A DNA stretch of 64,000 nt. Origin: Rickettsiaceae bacterium (GTDB taxonomy: Bacteria; Pseudomonadota; Alphaproteobacteria; Rickettsiales; Rickettsiaceae). Position numbers and translations under genes: made by a program. Numbering within the stretch: position 1 is the stretch's first letter; every line of letters begins with the position of its first letter. Location of the stretch: NCBI GenBank assembly GCA_029266475.1, contig JAQSWU010000001.1:1-64000 (forward strand), read 5' to 3'. Shown here piece by piece: positions 28,445-36,503 of this stretch. The notes under the pieces are model-generated. The model made no database searches, was not told where the DNA came from, and saw only the letters and a list, made by a program, of their open reading frames with translations.

Positions 28445-28606
28445 ATGAGTAAGATTAAAGAAGAATATGATAATTTTCAAGAGCAGTATGAATCATTAGT
28501 TGGAGAAATGGATAAAACTGATATACGCTCACAAGACAGATGGAGTAAACATTCTAAGTCGCTTGAAGATTTAAGCCTCGCAATTGAGGTAAAGCAGGAT
28601 GACTAA
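28445..28606 (+). CDS. small protein (53 aa), first gene of a two-gene operon
   Basis: Open frame ATG 28445 to TAA 28606 encoding MSKIKEEYDNFQEQYESLVG and an acidic remainder ending EVKQDD. AGGAGA lies 7 bases before the ATG, a good ribosome binding site. Its last 8 bases overlap the start of the next gene (ATGACTAA), a typical translational coupling. The protein is acidic and helical while its partner is basic, so a small chaperone or antitoxin-like partner is conceivable; this is inference. Family not recognised. Confidence 0.7.
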   Translation: MSKIKEEYDNFQEQYESLVGEMDKTDIRSQDRWSKHSKSLEDLSLAIEVKQDD

Positions 28607-29624
28607 AAATGAATTAGAAATTTTGGCAAGTAAAACTTCTATGTTTTCTCTGTCTGTGCCTCGCCCTAAAAAAACCCAAAAACAAACTTTAGATCAAATC
28701 AATGCACATAAAAACGAAAAAAAAGATGTTCGAAAGGATATAGAGCAAAAAATTGAACTTTTTCAAAAAGGAAAACTTATTGGAACTGGTTGGGAAGAAG
28801 TTTTAGAGGATTATTTAAAAAGTGTTGATACTTGGAAAAAGAAATTTTACACACCGCTCGATGAGCTTCTCACTCTTCAAGATAAATTAAAGTATATAGA
28901 TGGTTACACTTTTACTTTACTTAAAAGTAACGCATTTTCGCAAAACAATATTAGCTTAGAAAAGGCTCATGATTTTTATAGTAATATTTGTGAGTTAGAG
29001 AAGTCAGCTAGCTCTCAGCTAACAAGACAACAAAAAGAAGACCTAAGAAAAGGAAAGCTCGCTGCAGAATCATATTGTAAACAATTTACGAAAAATGAGA
29101 TTTTAGGCAAGGAATCTGAGCTAACTGAGCTGATTGAACTTATAGATAAAAAAGACCCTAAACTAGTAGCACGGCAAATGTATGAGGCTCTTAAAGAAAC
29201 TTCCAATGGAACTCAGAAAAATGCTCAATCTGCAGATGCTATACCTGAAATCTCAAGCGAAATGTATGAAACAATTTTACAGCATTGCTCGCCTGAGCAA
29301 ACTATGAAATTAGCTAAAATCAACCAAGAAGTTGAAAAGTTAAAAGGCAATCAAGGGAAAAGTAGTTTTATAGAAAACTTAAAGTTATTTTGTAAAAAAG
29401 CTGCAAGTATAGCGTTAAGTAAATATAAGGTCAAGGATGTAGACCTTAAAAAAGCTTTTGATCAATTAGAGCAAGTTGCATACGATCCTGAAAAGTATAA
29501 ACCTATTAAAACCACATCTAGTTACGAAACAAAAACTAAAAAGAACTTAACTAGTTTTGTTAGTAAGGTAAATGCTTCGAGAAGTAAAGGTCAGGGTCAG
29601 GGACAGAGTAATGGTATAGGATAA
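28599..29624 (+). CDS. unrecognised basic helical protein (341 aa)
   Basis: A lysine-rich soluble protein with predominantly helical, coiled-coil-like segments (about 25-60 and 230-300) and a low-complexity C-terminus ending SKGQGQGQSNGIG. No signal peptide or membrane helix. It is translationally coupled to the 53-aa gene by an 8-base overlap and ends before a strong terminator. No enzyme motif is visible. A small acidic protein encoded immediately upstream of a larger basic one resembles effector-chaperone pairs, but the sequence does not prove this. Confidence 0.75.
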   Translation: MTKNELEILASKTSMFSLSVPRPKKTQKQTLDQINAHKNEKKDVRKDIEQKIELFQKGKLIGTGWEEVLEDYLKSVDTWKKKFYTPLDELLTLQDKLKYIDGYTFTLLKSNAFSQNNISLEKAHDFYSNICELEKSASSQLTRQQKEDLRKGKLAAESYCKQFTKNEILGKESELTELIELIDKKDPKLVARQMYEALKETSNGTQKNAQSADAIPEISSEMYETILQHCSPEQTMKLAKINQEVEKLKGNQGKSSFIENLKLFCKKAASIALSKYKVKDVDLKKAFDQLEQVAYDPEKYKPIKTTSSYETKTKKNLTSFVSKVNASRSKGQGQGQSNGIG

Positions 29625-29656
29625 AAGATTAGGAAAATCGACTTATATCAAAAGCA

Positions 29657-29682
29657 AAAGCCTGGTTTAAGCACCGGGCTTT
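29657..29682. terminator. terminator between convergent genes
   Basis: AAAGCCTGG pairs with CCGGGCTTT over 9 bp (one T:G pair) around an 8-base loop. It lies between the stop of the 341-aa gene and the stop of the PstS-like gene, and can serve both strands. Confidence 0.75.
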
Positions 29683-29688
29683 AATATT

Positions 29689-30465
29689 TTAATATACTTC
29701 ATTGAGATTGACTACCTTTAAGGATCTGATAAATTTTGTTATACGCTCATCGGCAATAGGCTTTGCTACAAAAATAATTGGCTGTGAGATAACTCGATCT
29801 GATTCGATAATATGCACGGTAGCATCAGTGAGACTTGAAGAGGTAATACCAATAGCATTTGGTACCGCAGCGACAATATCCTTGATCTGAGAGGCATTTT
29901 CCATAGCCTTTATAGCGCTCGTTATTGGCCGCTTTAGTAAATCATTCTCAACTTTATTCCTTATTCCTCCTCCCGGAAACTCAGTAACTACAAGTATCTC
30001 TTCATCATTCCCCCCAAGATCGTGCCAATTAGTAACATTGCCTAGAATGATATCTTTTATTTGTTCCATAGAAAGCTTCTTAACAGGATTATTGGGGTGA
30101 GTAATAAAGGCTATTGAAGTTTTACCAAGAGGATAGGACCGCAAGCTTGTAACATCAATATCAGGTAGTTCTTTCGATAAATAAGTAAGAGGCGTCGAGA
30201 TAATAGCAAGATCAGCTGCGCCGTTAATTAGGTCTAATACACCTTGCTTAGAATTATTACCAATTATATTGATTACTATCCCTGAATCTTTTTCAATAGT
30301 AGGCTCATAAAAGTTTAATATAGACTTTATAGTAGCTGAGCCGCTAATCGTTATTGTATTCGTACTTGTATTATTATTTTTCAGGCTACTTGCAGCTAGT
30401 GCTGACTGCAACCCACATAAACTTAAGCCTAAAAGAAGCTTTAAAATTAGTCTTTTTAATAACAT
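29689..30465 (-). CDS. PstS-like phosphate-binding periplasmic protein
   Basis: 258 aa. A clear signal peptide (LLLGLSLCGLQSALA, cleaved near residue 25) is followed by a PBP-like domain: ITISGSATIKSIL (phosphate-loop region), GAADLAIISTPLTYLS, and the PstS-type VTNWHDLGG. At 258 aa it is shorter than canonical PstS (about 320), so it belongs to the short PBP_like/PstS family. It should bind phosphate or a related anion in the periplasm. No pstCAB transporter genes are adjacent; it stands alone between lpxA and a convergent terminator. Confidence 0.8.
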   Translation of the reverse strand: MLLKRLILKLLLGLSLCGLQSALAASSLKNNNTSTNTITISGSATIKSILNFYEPTIEKDSGIVINIIGNNSKQGVLDLINGAADLAIISTPLTYLSKELPDIDVTSLRSYPLGKTSIAFITHPNNPVKKLSMEQIKDIILGNVTNWHDLGGNDEEILVVTEFPGGGIRNKVENDLLKRPITSAIKAMENASQIKDIVAAVPNAIGITSSSLTDATVHIIESDRVISQPIIFVAKPIADERITKFIRSLKVVNLNEVY

Positions 30466-30565
30466 CTCTAAAAATATTTTGTTTAAGGCAAATATAAACT
30501 ATACATACAAATTATTAAGATAGTATTAAACCAAGTAAAAAAAACTATATTTACCTAAACAGAAC

Positions 30566-31393
30566 TTAAGAATCGGCTTTATTAGCCTTTCTCTGATAGC
30601 CGCAGATGCCTCGCTTTGAGCCTTTTATGAAGTTAAATAGATTATTTGCATGAACGGAATGAACATATTCTTTTGAGAGTGCTTCTAACTTATCTTGAAA
30701 AAGACCATCGATATAGAAAAGCTTTCTAAAAATAGTTTTAAGCTCAGCAATTTCAGCATCTGTAAACCCTTGCCTTGCCAGCCCAACATTATTTATCTGC
30801 ACTAGAGTTGCATGATTACCTTGAGCGGTACAAAATGGAGGTACATCCATAGTAACTATACTGCCGGCACCAACAAAAGCGTAATCCCCAACTTGTACAA
30901 ACTGGTGTACGCCGCTAAACCCACCTATAATTGCATGATTACCGATCACCACGTGCCCGGAAACCCCAACATAGTTAGTAAATCTATTATGGTCGCCAAT
31001 GATGCAATCATGACCAACATGGCATGCAATCATAAAGAGGTTATTATCACCTACTTTAGTAACACCACCAGCTTGCTCTAAACCTGGCTGGATCGTAATA
31101 AACTCCCTAAATATATTATTATTACCAATAATGAGTTTACTTTTCCCGCCCTGCCATTTTATTACTTGGGGAATTGAACCGACCGAAGCAAATTGATAGA
31201 ATTGGTTACCGTCGCCAATATTAGTATCTCCTTCAATCACTACATGCGGCCCAATATTGTTGTCTTTACCAATAGTTACAGTCGACCTTATTATAGAATA
31301 AGGGCCAACAACGGTACCTTCACCAATTACTGCTCCCTCTTCAATTATAGCCGTCGGGTGAATAGTTACAGAAGAATGTATTGATGTTGTCAT
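30566..31393 (-). CDS. lpxA: acyl-ACP:UDP-N-acetylglucosamine O-acyltransferase LpxA
   Basis: I start it at the internal ATG at 31393 (MTTSIHSSVTIHP), giving 275 aa, close to the family's 262; a 21-codon upstream extension to 31456 looks unrelated to LpxA. The protein is a left-handed beta helix of hexapeptide repeats (IIEEGAVIGEGTVVGPYSII and so on), with the catalytic-His region ACHVGHDCIIG and the helical C-terminus LKTIFRKLFYIDGL typical of LpxA. It adds the first acyl chain to UDP-GlcNAc in lipid A synthesis, so the organism keeps lipopolysaccharide-type outer membrane genes. The usual cluster partners lpxD, fabZ and lpxB are not adjacent. Confidence 0.95.
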   Translation of the reverse strand: MTTSIHSSVTIHPTAIIEEGAVIGEGTVVGPYSIIRSTVTIGKDNNIGPHVVIEGDTNIGDGNQFYQFASVGSIPQVIKWQGGKSKLIIGNNNIFREFITIQPGLEQAGGVTKVGDNNLFMIACHVGHDCIIGDHNRFTNYVGVSGHVVIGNHAIIGGFSGVHQFVQVGDYAFVGAGSIVTMDVPPFCTAQGNHATLVQINNVGLARQGFTDAEIAELKTIFRKLFYIDGLFQDKLEALSKEYVHSVHANNLFNFIKGSKRGICGYQRKANKADS

Positions 31394-31671
31394 AATTATT
31401 TCATTTTTTAACTCTTGCTTACTGCGAAAGATAAAATATAAAGGTTCAAAATGCAAGAACTTAATGTTTTAATAGTTTAGTAACAATATAGGTAACATCT
31501 ACTATTGGCTTTTTCAAGCACCTACAAAGACTCATGTTAATTCCCTTTGTTTTTAAAGTTTGTAGAACACTTAAGCTGTATTTTCAGCATGTAGCTTGCA
31601 AGTTATGCTTGTAAATTAGTATAAATAATGTTAACACAATTTGATAGGCGCCACTTAGAGATTATATAAAT

Positions 31672-32307
31672 ATGCTCAAAAATATAGAAGTAATTCTAAG
31701 CTATGATGATATTTTATTAAACCAAATTACCTCTTACCGAAGACTACAAGAATCAGATAATACAGAGATTATACATTTAAGAAATGCCCTTGAACTCGCT
31801 AAATTTCGTAAGCAATATAATAAGATAACTACTTTAATTATTGTCGATCATATCGAAACTATAGAACAAGTTATCAACTACGCGCAGAATATTATCAATT
31901 TAGTTACTAATAAATCATATAGCTCAAAAGAGCTTAAACTCAACCGCCCTTTTAGATTAAGTAACTTTCTTTCCCAGCTAGATCTACTCCGTAGCCAATA
32001 TAATAGCAAAATAATTTATTTGATTAATAATGCTATGTTATTCGATGCAAAAACTAATAGTATATTTTATCAAGATCAAGTAATTAGGCTAACTGATAAA
32101 GAAGCTGAAATTTTAAAAGTACTTTTAGCAGCACCGAAATATAGCTTAGATAAAACAACTTTATTACAAGAGGTTTGGGGACTGTCTAAAGAGATCGACA
32201 CTTATACGTTAGAAACTCATGTTTCAAAACTAAAGCTTAAGTTACCTGCTAGTCTATTTGTAAGTAAAGATAATATTTACTCGCTTAAAGTTTCTGATTT
32301 ACAATAG
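31672..32307 (+). CDS. OmpR-type regulator with a degenerate receiver domain
   Basis: 211 aa. The C-terminal half (about 120-208) is a winged-helix DNA-binding domain of the OmpR/PhoB family (VIRLTDKEAEILKVLLAA, then TLETHVSKLKLKL). The N-terminal half has the length and outline of a receiver domain and ends LKLNRPFRLSNFLSQLDLL, like the KPF..LL end of receivers, but the N-terminal acidic pair and a convincing phospho-Asp context are missing. It therefore probably acts without phosphorylation, as atypical response regulators do. No histidine kinase lies nearby. It precedes the copper chaperone gene by 87 bases on the same strand. Confidence 0.75.
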   Translation: MLKNIEVILSYDDILLNQITSYRRLQESDNTEIIHLRNALELAKFRKQYNKITTLIIVDHIETIEQVINYAQNIINLVTNKSYSSKELKLNRPFRLSNFLSQLDLLRSQYNSKIIYLINNAMLFDAKTNSIFYQDQVIRLTDKEAEILKVLLAAPKYSLDKTTLLQEVWGLSKEIDTYTLETHVSKLKLKLPASLFVSKDNIYSLKVSDLQ

Positions 32308-32394
32308 TAATTAAAAATTTTATAGTTAGGTAAAATCGAAATTGGATAATTCAATTTTGAGTTTATTTTAAAAACTTTCATTATGAGGTTAAAT

Positions 32395-32895
32395 ATGTTA
32401 AAGAAAATCGCTCTTACTCTAGCACTCTCAAGCCTATCTATCGCTGGAAGCTTCGCTGCTACCAACAGTGACAACCTTAAGGAAAAAAACGCTAACAATA
32501 CGGCAGAAACAGCTGTTACTAAAGCCCCTGCAGTAGAAATTACTAATGCCTGGGCACGTCCATCAACAACCACAAGCTCTGCTATTTATATGGTTATATC
32601 TAACCCTTCTGCGAACGATGCAACACTAGCATATGTTACTGCCCTTGATGTTGCAAACAAAGTAGCTATTCATCAAACTGCCACTGAGAGTGGCGGCCTT
32701 GCGAGAATGGTACATTTAGATAAAGTCGTTATTCCAGCTGGTCAGTCTATTGAGCTTAAGCCAAATGGTATCCATATTATGTTAATGGATCTTAAAAAGC
32801 AACTTAAAGCAGGTGATAAATTCAAAGCTACCTTAAAATTCGATGATGGCTCAGCTAAGGTTATTGAGGTTGAAGTAAAAAACAACAATATGTAA
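32395..32895 (+). CDS. periplasmic copper chaperone, PCu(A)C family
   Basis: I choose the ATG at 32395 because GAGGT sits 7 bases upstream; another ATG at 32383 is possible. 166 aa. A Sec signal peptide (ALTLALSSLSIAGSFA) is cleaved near residue 20. The domain contains the family motif in full: H followed by about 11 residues and M, 21 residues, then HIM (HQTATESGGLARM ... HIMLM), plus AWARPS. It carries Cu(I) in the periplasm for cytochrome c oxidase assembly. The gene stands behind the atypical response regulator. Confidence 0.92.
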   Translation: MLKKIALTLALSSLSIAGSFAATNSDNLKEKNANNTAETAVTKAPAVEITNAWARPSTTTSSAIYMVISNPSANDATLAYVTALDVANKVAIHQTATESGGLARMVHLDKVVIPAGQSIELKPNGIHIMLMDLKKQLKAGDKFKATLKFDDGSAKVIEVEVKNNNM

Positions 32896-32922
32896 TTTTA
32901 TTAATTATAAGGCTAAGCCTAC

Positions 32923-32953
32923 GGATAAGAGAAATGTATATATTCTCTTATCC
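32923..32953. terminator. hairpin between convergent genes
   Basis: Perfect 11-bp stem GGATAAGAGAA / TTCTCTTATCC with a 9-base loop, between the copper chaperone stop and the stop of the leftward ankyrin gene. No T-run follows, so it is a likely but not certain terminator. Confidence 0.6.
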
Positions 32954-32969
32954 TGTGATAACACTAAGT

Positions 32970-33641
32970 TTAATCGAAGATAAAAGACTCCCCTAAAAGC
33001 TTTTCCTCAAAATCTTGTGCATTTTTAGAAGACATGATTTCTTCCTCTCCTGTTTGTTTAGCATATATATTCCCTTCAATAATAACAGAAGGTTGCTTGC
33101 CCTCTACAATTATACCTTTATCTTTGAAGATTCTGCTATAAGAGCTATATATCATCTCAATTTGAGCTTTATCCCCCTCCCCTATTTTTTCTAAGGGCGA
33201 ATATTTCAAATAACTTATAGCTTTCCATAACTCCTTGATAATATTTTGATCATCCTTAGCTTGATAATTGGCTGTCTCAAGCCACTGTTCCTTCTGTTGC
33301 AACCAATTCAGTGAAAAATTATCCACTGGTCTTTTAATAATACCATTAAAATTTGCTTCCGCTAAGATATCAGCGCCATGCTTAAGTAGCAATTCAATAA
33401 TAGGCCCTCCATGAGAGTAGCTATAAAAGGCAGCATAATGTAAAGCTGTGGCCCCGGAGTCGTTTCTCTCACTTACATCTGCTCCACCCTCTATGCACCG
33501 CAAAGCATATTCAAAAGCCCCTAAATTCAATAATAATGCAAACCTTACCTTATCGGCAAAATAATTAGATTGACCTAATTTATAAGATTTATGCTCAAGC
33601 TTTGGACTAGCATCAAACGAAGTGCCGCTGGTTTTAAACAT
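32970..33641 (-). CDS. short ankyrin protein with the WLQ C-terminal module (223 aa)
   Basis: Residues 35-95 hold two ankyrin repeats (GATALHYAAFYSYSHGGPI, IIELLLKHGADIL). Residues 105-146 carry a module shared with the next two genes: PVDNFSLNWLQQKEQW, then DDQNIIKELWKAISYLK. The remainder is of unknown fold. Soluble, no signal peptide. It forms a paralogous set with the genes at 34540 and 35312 on the same strand, separated from them by a 900-base gap. A role as secreted effector is possible but not shown. Confidence 0.8.
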   Translation of the reverse strand: MFKTSGTSFDASPKLEHKSYKLGQSNYFADKVRFALLLNLGAFEYALRCIEGGADVSERNDSGATALHYAAFYSYSHGGPIIELLLKHGADILAEANFNGIIKRPVDNFSLNWLQQKEQWLETANYQAKDDQNIIKELWKAISYLKYSPLEKIGEGDKAQIEMIYSSYSRIFKDKGIIVEGKQPSVIIEGNIYAKQTGEEEIMSSKNAQDFEEKLLGESFIFD

Positions 33642-33911
33642 CTCTACCCCTCAATATATATAAAATTATATTACGGATTATATGGACTTAGTGGTTAAAT
33701 ATTAATTGGCTTAGTCAATTATTACCAAGATGAGGAAGTAATGACACTGTTTATAGGCTTCTTATAAAGGATTAGGCGAGCTATATTATACCGATTTATG
33801 CTTTAGTAATTAGGGATTTTATTCTTCTTTTTAGGGAAGATAAAAATTTCCGCTCCCCCTAGTCAATTCTAAGCTTATAAAATACTTAATGCATTAACCT
33901 ATGTTACAAAA

Positions 33912-33955
33912 TTTCAACCCCTGGTAGCAACTTTTAACCCCCCCCCTATTTTTTT
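33912..33955. repeat. dispersed C-run repeat, copy B
   Basis: TTTCAACCCCTGGTAGCAAC followed by TTTTAA, a run of nine C, TA and seven T. It matches copies A (12175) and C (54020), and shares a second downstream block with copy C. Confidence 0.75.
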
Positions 33956-34392
33956 CAAAAAAACATCATTTGATTAGTGCGCTTACTTCTTCCTGTTGAA
34001 AATAAAAAGTTAACGTCCTTGATCGTAATTCTTTGAATTTTTCAACCATATTTTTATTCCCTACATATCTTAATCATCGTCAAAATGCCTAATTTCTTTC
34101 TAGAAATGTCACCTCTACTCCTTGGCTGAGCTCAATTGCAAAATACCATCACGCTTATACGGTTACAAAACACAAGGTTTTTTGGAATCCCACTTTAAGT
34201 ATTTTAACCTCTATACAATATTAACAAATAATTTAATATAGAGTCGCCTTCTCACTAAGTCATTTCTTTTATGTAAATTTCAAAGCGGGAAGCGCAGTTA
34301 AAGCTACCCCGAAAAGCTGATGAATATAAGAATTATGATTCAATGGTTTTATTTTCTCTGACTTTTTTTACCCCATTATTAAATTTTATATA

Positions 34393-34485
34393 CGAGCCCA
34401 AGAATTTAACGAGTGGATAGGAAAGCAAGCAACGAGCACCGAAGAATACTTCTCCGTATTTGAGAAGCGCAGGCCCTCAAGTTAG
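34393..34485 (+). pseudogene. possible remnant of a decayed gene (C-terminal fragment)
   Basis: Within an otherwise AT-rich gap this patch has clearly higher GC. One + strand frame reads RAQEFNEWIGKQATSTEEYF then SVFEKRRPSS and a TAG stop at 34483-34485, which looks like genuine protein. Upstream the frame is soon closed. I cannot assign a family. It may be the tail of an eroded or transferred gene. Confidence 0.3.
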
Positions 34486-34539
34486 AGGACACCGCACACT
34501 GGGTACATGAAAAATATATTCACTTAAAATTCAAAGATC

Positions 34540-35298
34540 TTATATTTCATTACTTAGATCAATTGGTACGTAACTACCAAGTTCATCTCTAGAAAGCTCG
34601 AAACAACCTTCTTCTTCAGAAGAGCTATAACTATCACTTGAAGAATAGAAGTCACTTATAGCTTTGTTCGGTTCTTCTGGGGCTAGTAAACCCCTCTGAT
34701 CTAAAATTTTTTCTAGCTTGAAAAAGATATGATGGACTTCGTCCGATATTTCATCATTCTCAAATAACTCTTTCTGGTCGACTAAATATTCTAACCCTTT
34801 CCACAGTTCACTTACTAGATTCAAGTCTTCTTTAGAAGCAATCTCAATAGAATCTATTTTAATTACAGCCTCTTTTAGCCATTTAAGAGGTATATGGTGA
34901 ATTGGCTTTGTAATCATACACTCGGCTTTCAAACTCTTGGATGTAAGATTGTGCGAAGTAACAAATTGCTCCCCCTCACCCAATATATCAGCGCCATGCT
35001 TCAGTAACAGTTCCAGCAAGTCGCTTCTTTCTGGAATATCTTTTAGCGCAACGAACAAAAGAGCACCACCTCCGACTGGGTTTTTCTCGTTAACGTCCCT
35101 ACCTTGCTCGATTAAAGATTTGACTTTACTTAATGGATCTTGCTCTTTTAAAGCATCCAGCACTTCACTTGCAAAAGATTTTACCTTTCTATCCCAGCCA
35201 ATTTCTTTTAGGTAAGCTTTTTGGACCTGCATGCTTATATATTCATCATTTTTTGCTGGCAATATTTCTCTTTTATCAATATTAGTTTTATTTGGCAT
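34540..35298 (-). CDS. short ankyrin-type protein with the WLQ C-terminal module (252 aa)
   Basis: The start is the ATG at 35298 because AAGGAGT lies 5 bases upstream; a longer frame to 35331 would overlap the upstream gene. One or two ankyrin-like repeats lie at about 50-105 (ALLFVALKDIPERSDLLELL, KHGADIL). The shared module follows at about 138-175 (PIHHIPLKWLKEAVIKID, EDLNLVSELWKGLEYL). The C-terminus is acidic and serine-rich (SDFYSSSDSYSSSEEEG). Soluble. It lies 13 bases downstream of its paralogue at 35312, so the two are probably co-transcribed. Confidence 0.8.
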   Translation of the reverse strand: MPNKTNIDKREILPAKNDEYISMQVQKAYLKEIGWDRKVKSFASEVLDALKEQDPLSKVKSLIEQGRDVNEKNPVGGGALLFVALKDIPERSDLLELLLKHGADILGEGEQFVTSHNLTSKSLKAECMITKPIHHIPLKWLKEAVIKIDSIEIASKEDLNLVSELWKGLEYLVDQKELFENDEISDEVHHIFFKLEKILDQRGLLAPEEPNKAISDFYSSSDSYSSSEEEGCFELSRDELGSYVPIDLSNEI

Positions 35299-35311
35299 TT
35301 TACTCCTTAAA

Positions 35312-36274
35312 TTAATCATTAGAACCACCAAGACAAGCCAAGAAGCTTTCTAGGGTATGAACTTCAGCTAAAGGACTCTCAACCGCACTAGAAGAGGCGC
35401 TATCTTCTACGCTCCATTTAGCAATTGCCTCCAAAGTTTCTTGATCATTATCCATACAAGCTAAGAGTTTATTTAAGGCGTATGTATAATCCTCACAAAG
35501 TTTTAAGAGTAATGCGTTATTTTTTATTGAATTCATATCCTTTAAATAATCTACCCCGTTATAAAGCTCTTGGAGTAAGTTAAAGTCCTCTTGAGACTTC
35601 ATTTCTGCTGATTTAGACCATTCTGCCTTACTTTGCAACCAATTTATTGGGATATAATTGACTATTCTAGTATTTGTCGGCTTACTATTTATATAGTCAA
35701 GCTTATCGCATTCATTTGCATAAAAAGCTGAACCCGGATAGTTAACAAGACCTAAAGCTTCAGGGTTTTTGACAGGCATTAATATATTAGCTCCATGCCT
35801 TAAAAAGGTTTCGAGGATAGTATTATCCTTATAAAATGATGCAAGGAAATAATATAGAGCTGGCCTACCTTCCAAATCAAGTTCATTGATATTATTAGTA
35901 GTGTTGATAAGCTTGATGACATAGCTCTGTATTTGAGCAGCATTCAAACAAAACTGGTTCTTAGCAATTACTTTCATCTTCTCAACGAAAGATGTTTTAT
36001 AGCTAAGCTCAATATCGGTGCGAACACAACTCAGCTCTTCAAGGGATACCCTATCAGATATAAAACATCTTATAGAGATATTCATTTCATAAAATTTTTT
36101 CTCACTCTCTCCCTGTTGTTCTAGCAGAAATGCTCTTAACTCTTCTTCAGAGTTCAGAACATTTCGGCTATTCTCCCCTTTTTTAGCAAGAAATTCTCTA
36201 ATCTCTTCCTTCAGCCTGAGTATGATAAGTCGAATCTCTTCCGGCAAAGAATTTAAATAATCTTCAAATTGCAT
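35312..36274 (-). CDS. ankyrin-type protein with the WLQ C-terminal module (320 aa)
   Basis: The start is supported by AGGAGG 5 bases before the ATG. Residues 1-100 are helical and charged, with no repeats. A degenerate ankyrin pair lies at about 120-165 (DLEGRPALYYFLASFYKDNT, LETFLRHGANILM). The shared module is at about 205-245 (YIPINWLQSKAEWSKSAEM, EDFNLLQELYNGVDYLK). The last 70 residues are acidic. First gene of a probable two-gene unit with the 252-aa paralogue. Function unknown. Confidence 0.8.
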   Translation of the reverse strand: MQFEDYLNSLPEEIRLIILRLKEEIREFLAKKGENSRNVLNSEEELRAFLLEQQGESEKKFYEMNISIRCFISDRVSLEELSCVRTDIELSYKTSFVEKMKVIAKNQFCLNAAQIQSYVIKLINTTNNINELDLEGRPALYYFLASFYKDNTILETFLRHGANILMPVKNPEALGLVNYPGSAFYANECDKLDYINSKPTNTRIVNYIPINWLQSKAEWSKSAEMKSQEDFNLLQELYNGVDYLKDMNSIKNNALLLKLCEDYTYALNKLLACMDNDQETLEAIAKWSVEDSASSSAVESPLAEVHTLESFLACLGGSND

Positions 36275-36503
36275 GCGCCCTCCTGTTTATTGTTTACTTA
36301 AAATGGCCTTTAAAATAATGAAAAACTTTAGAATGTAAATATTATAAAGTTCCCATATCGTTTATTGTCAAAACAAAAAATTCTTTGCTCTAAAAATACA
36401 ATTAGCGCAGAAAATACTAATCATCTTTTGATCGCAAACTAACTGTTTAATTATTTTAAATATTTGGTATAATGAGTAGTTTAAAAAATTAGTTTGAGTG
36501 ATT

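Larger units (their letters stand above)
33642..34539. other. long gap with repeat copy B and a protein-like remnant
   Basis: About 900 bases. It holds the dispersed C-run repeat (33912-33955), a second element shared with the gap at 53.8-54.4 kb (TTCTCACTAAGT at 34249-34260), and a GC-richer patch at 34393-34510 whose + strand frame reads like the C-terminus of a protein. No intact gene is visible. Confidence 0.55.

Noticed and set aside
31394-31456. Longer N-terminus for lpxA
   Set aside because: The 21 extra residues do not resemble LpxA, whose conserved sequence begins at the internal ATG at 31393.
33642-34539. Structured RNA gene (tmRNA, RNase P RNA, SRP RNA) in the 900-base gap
   Set aside because: None of the conserved core sequences of these RNAs is present; the same holds for the other long gaps.
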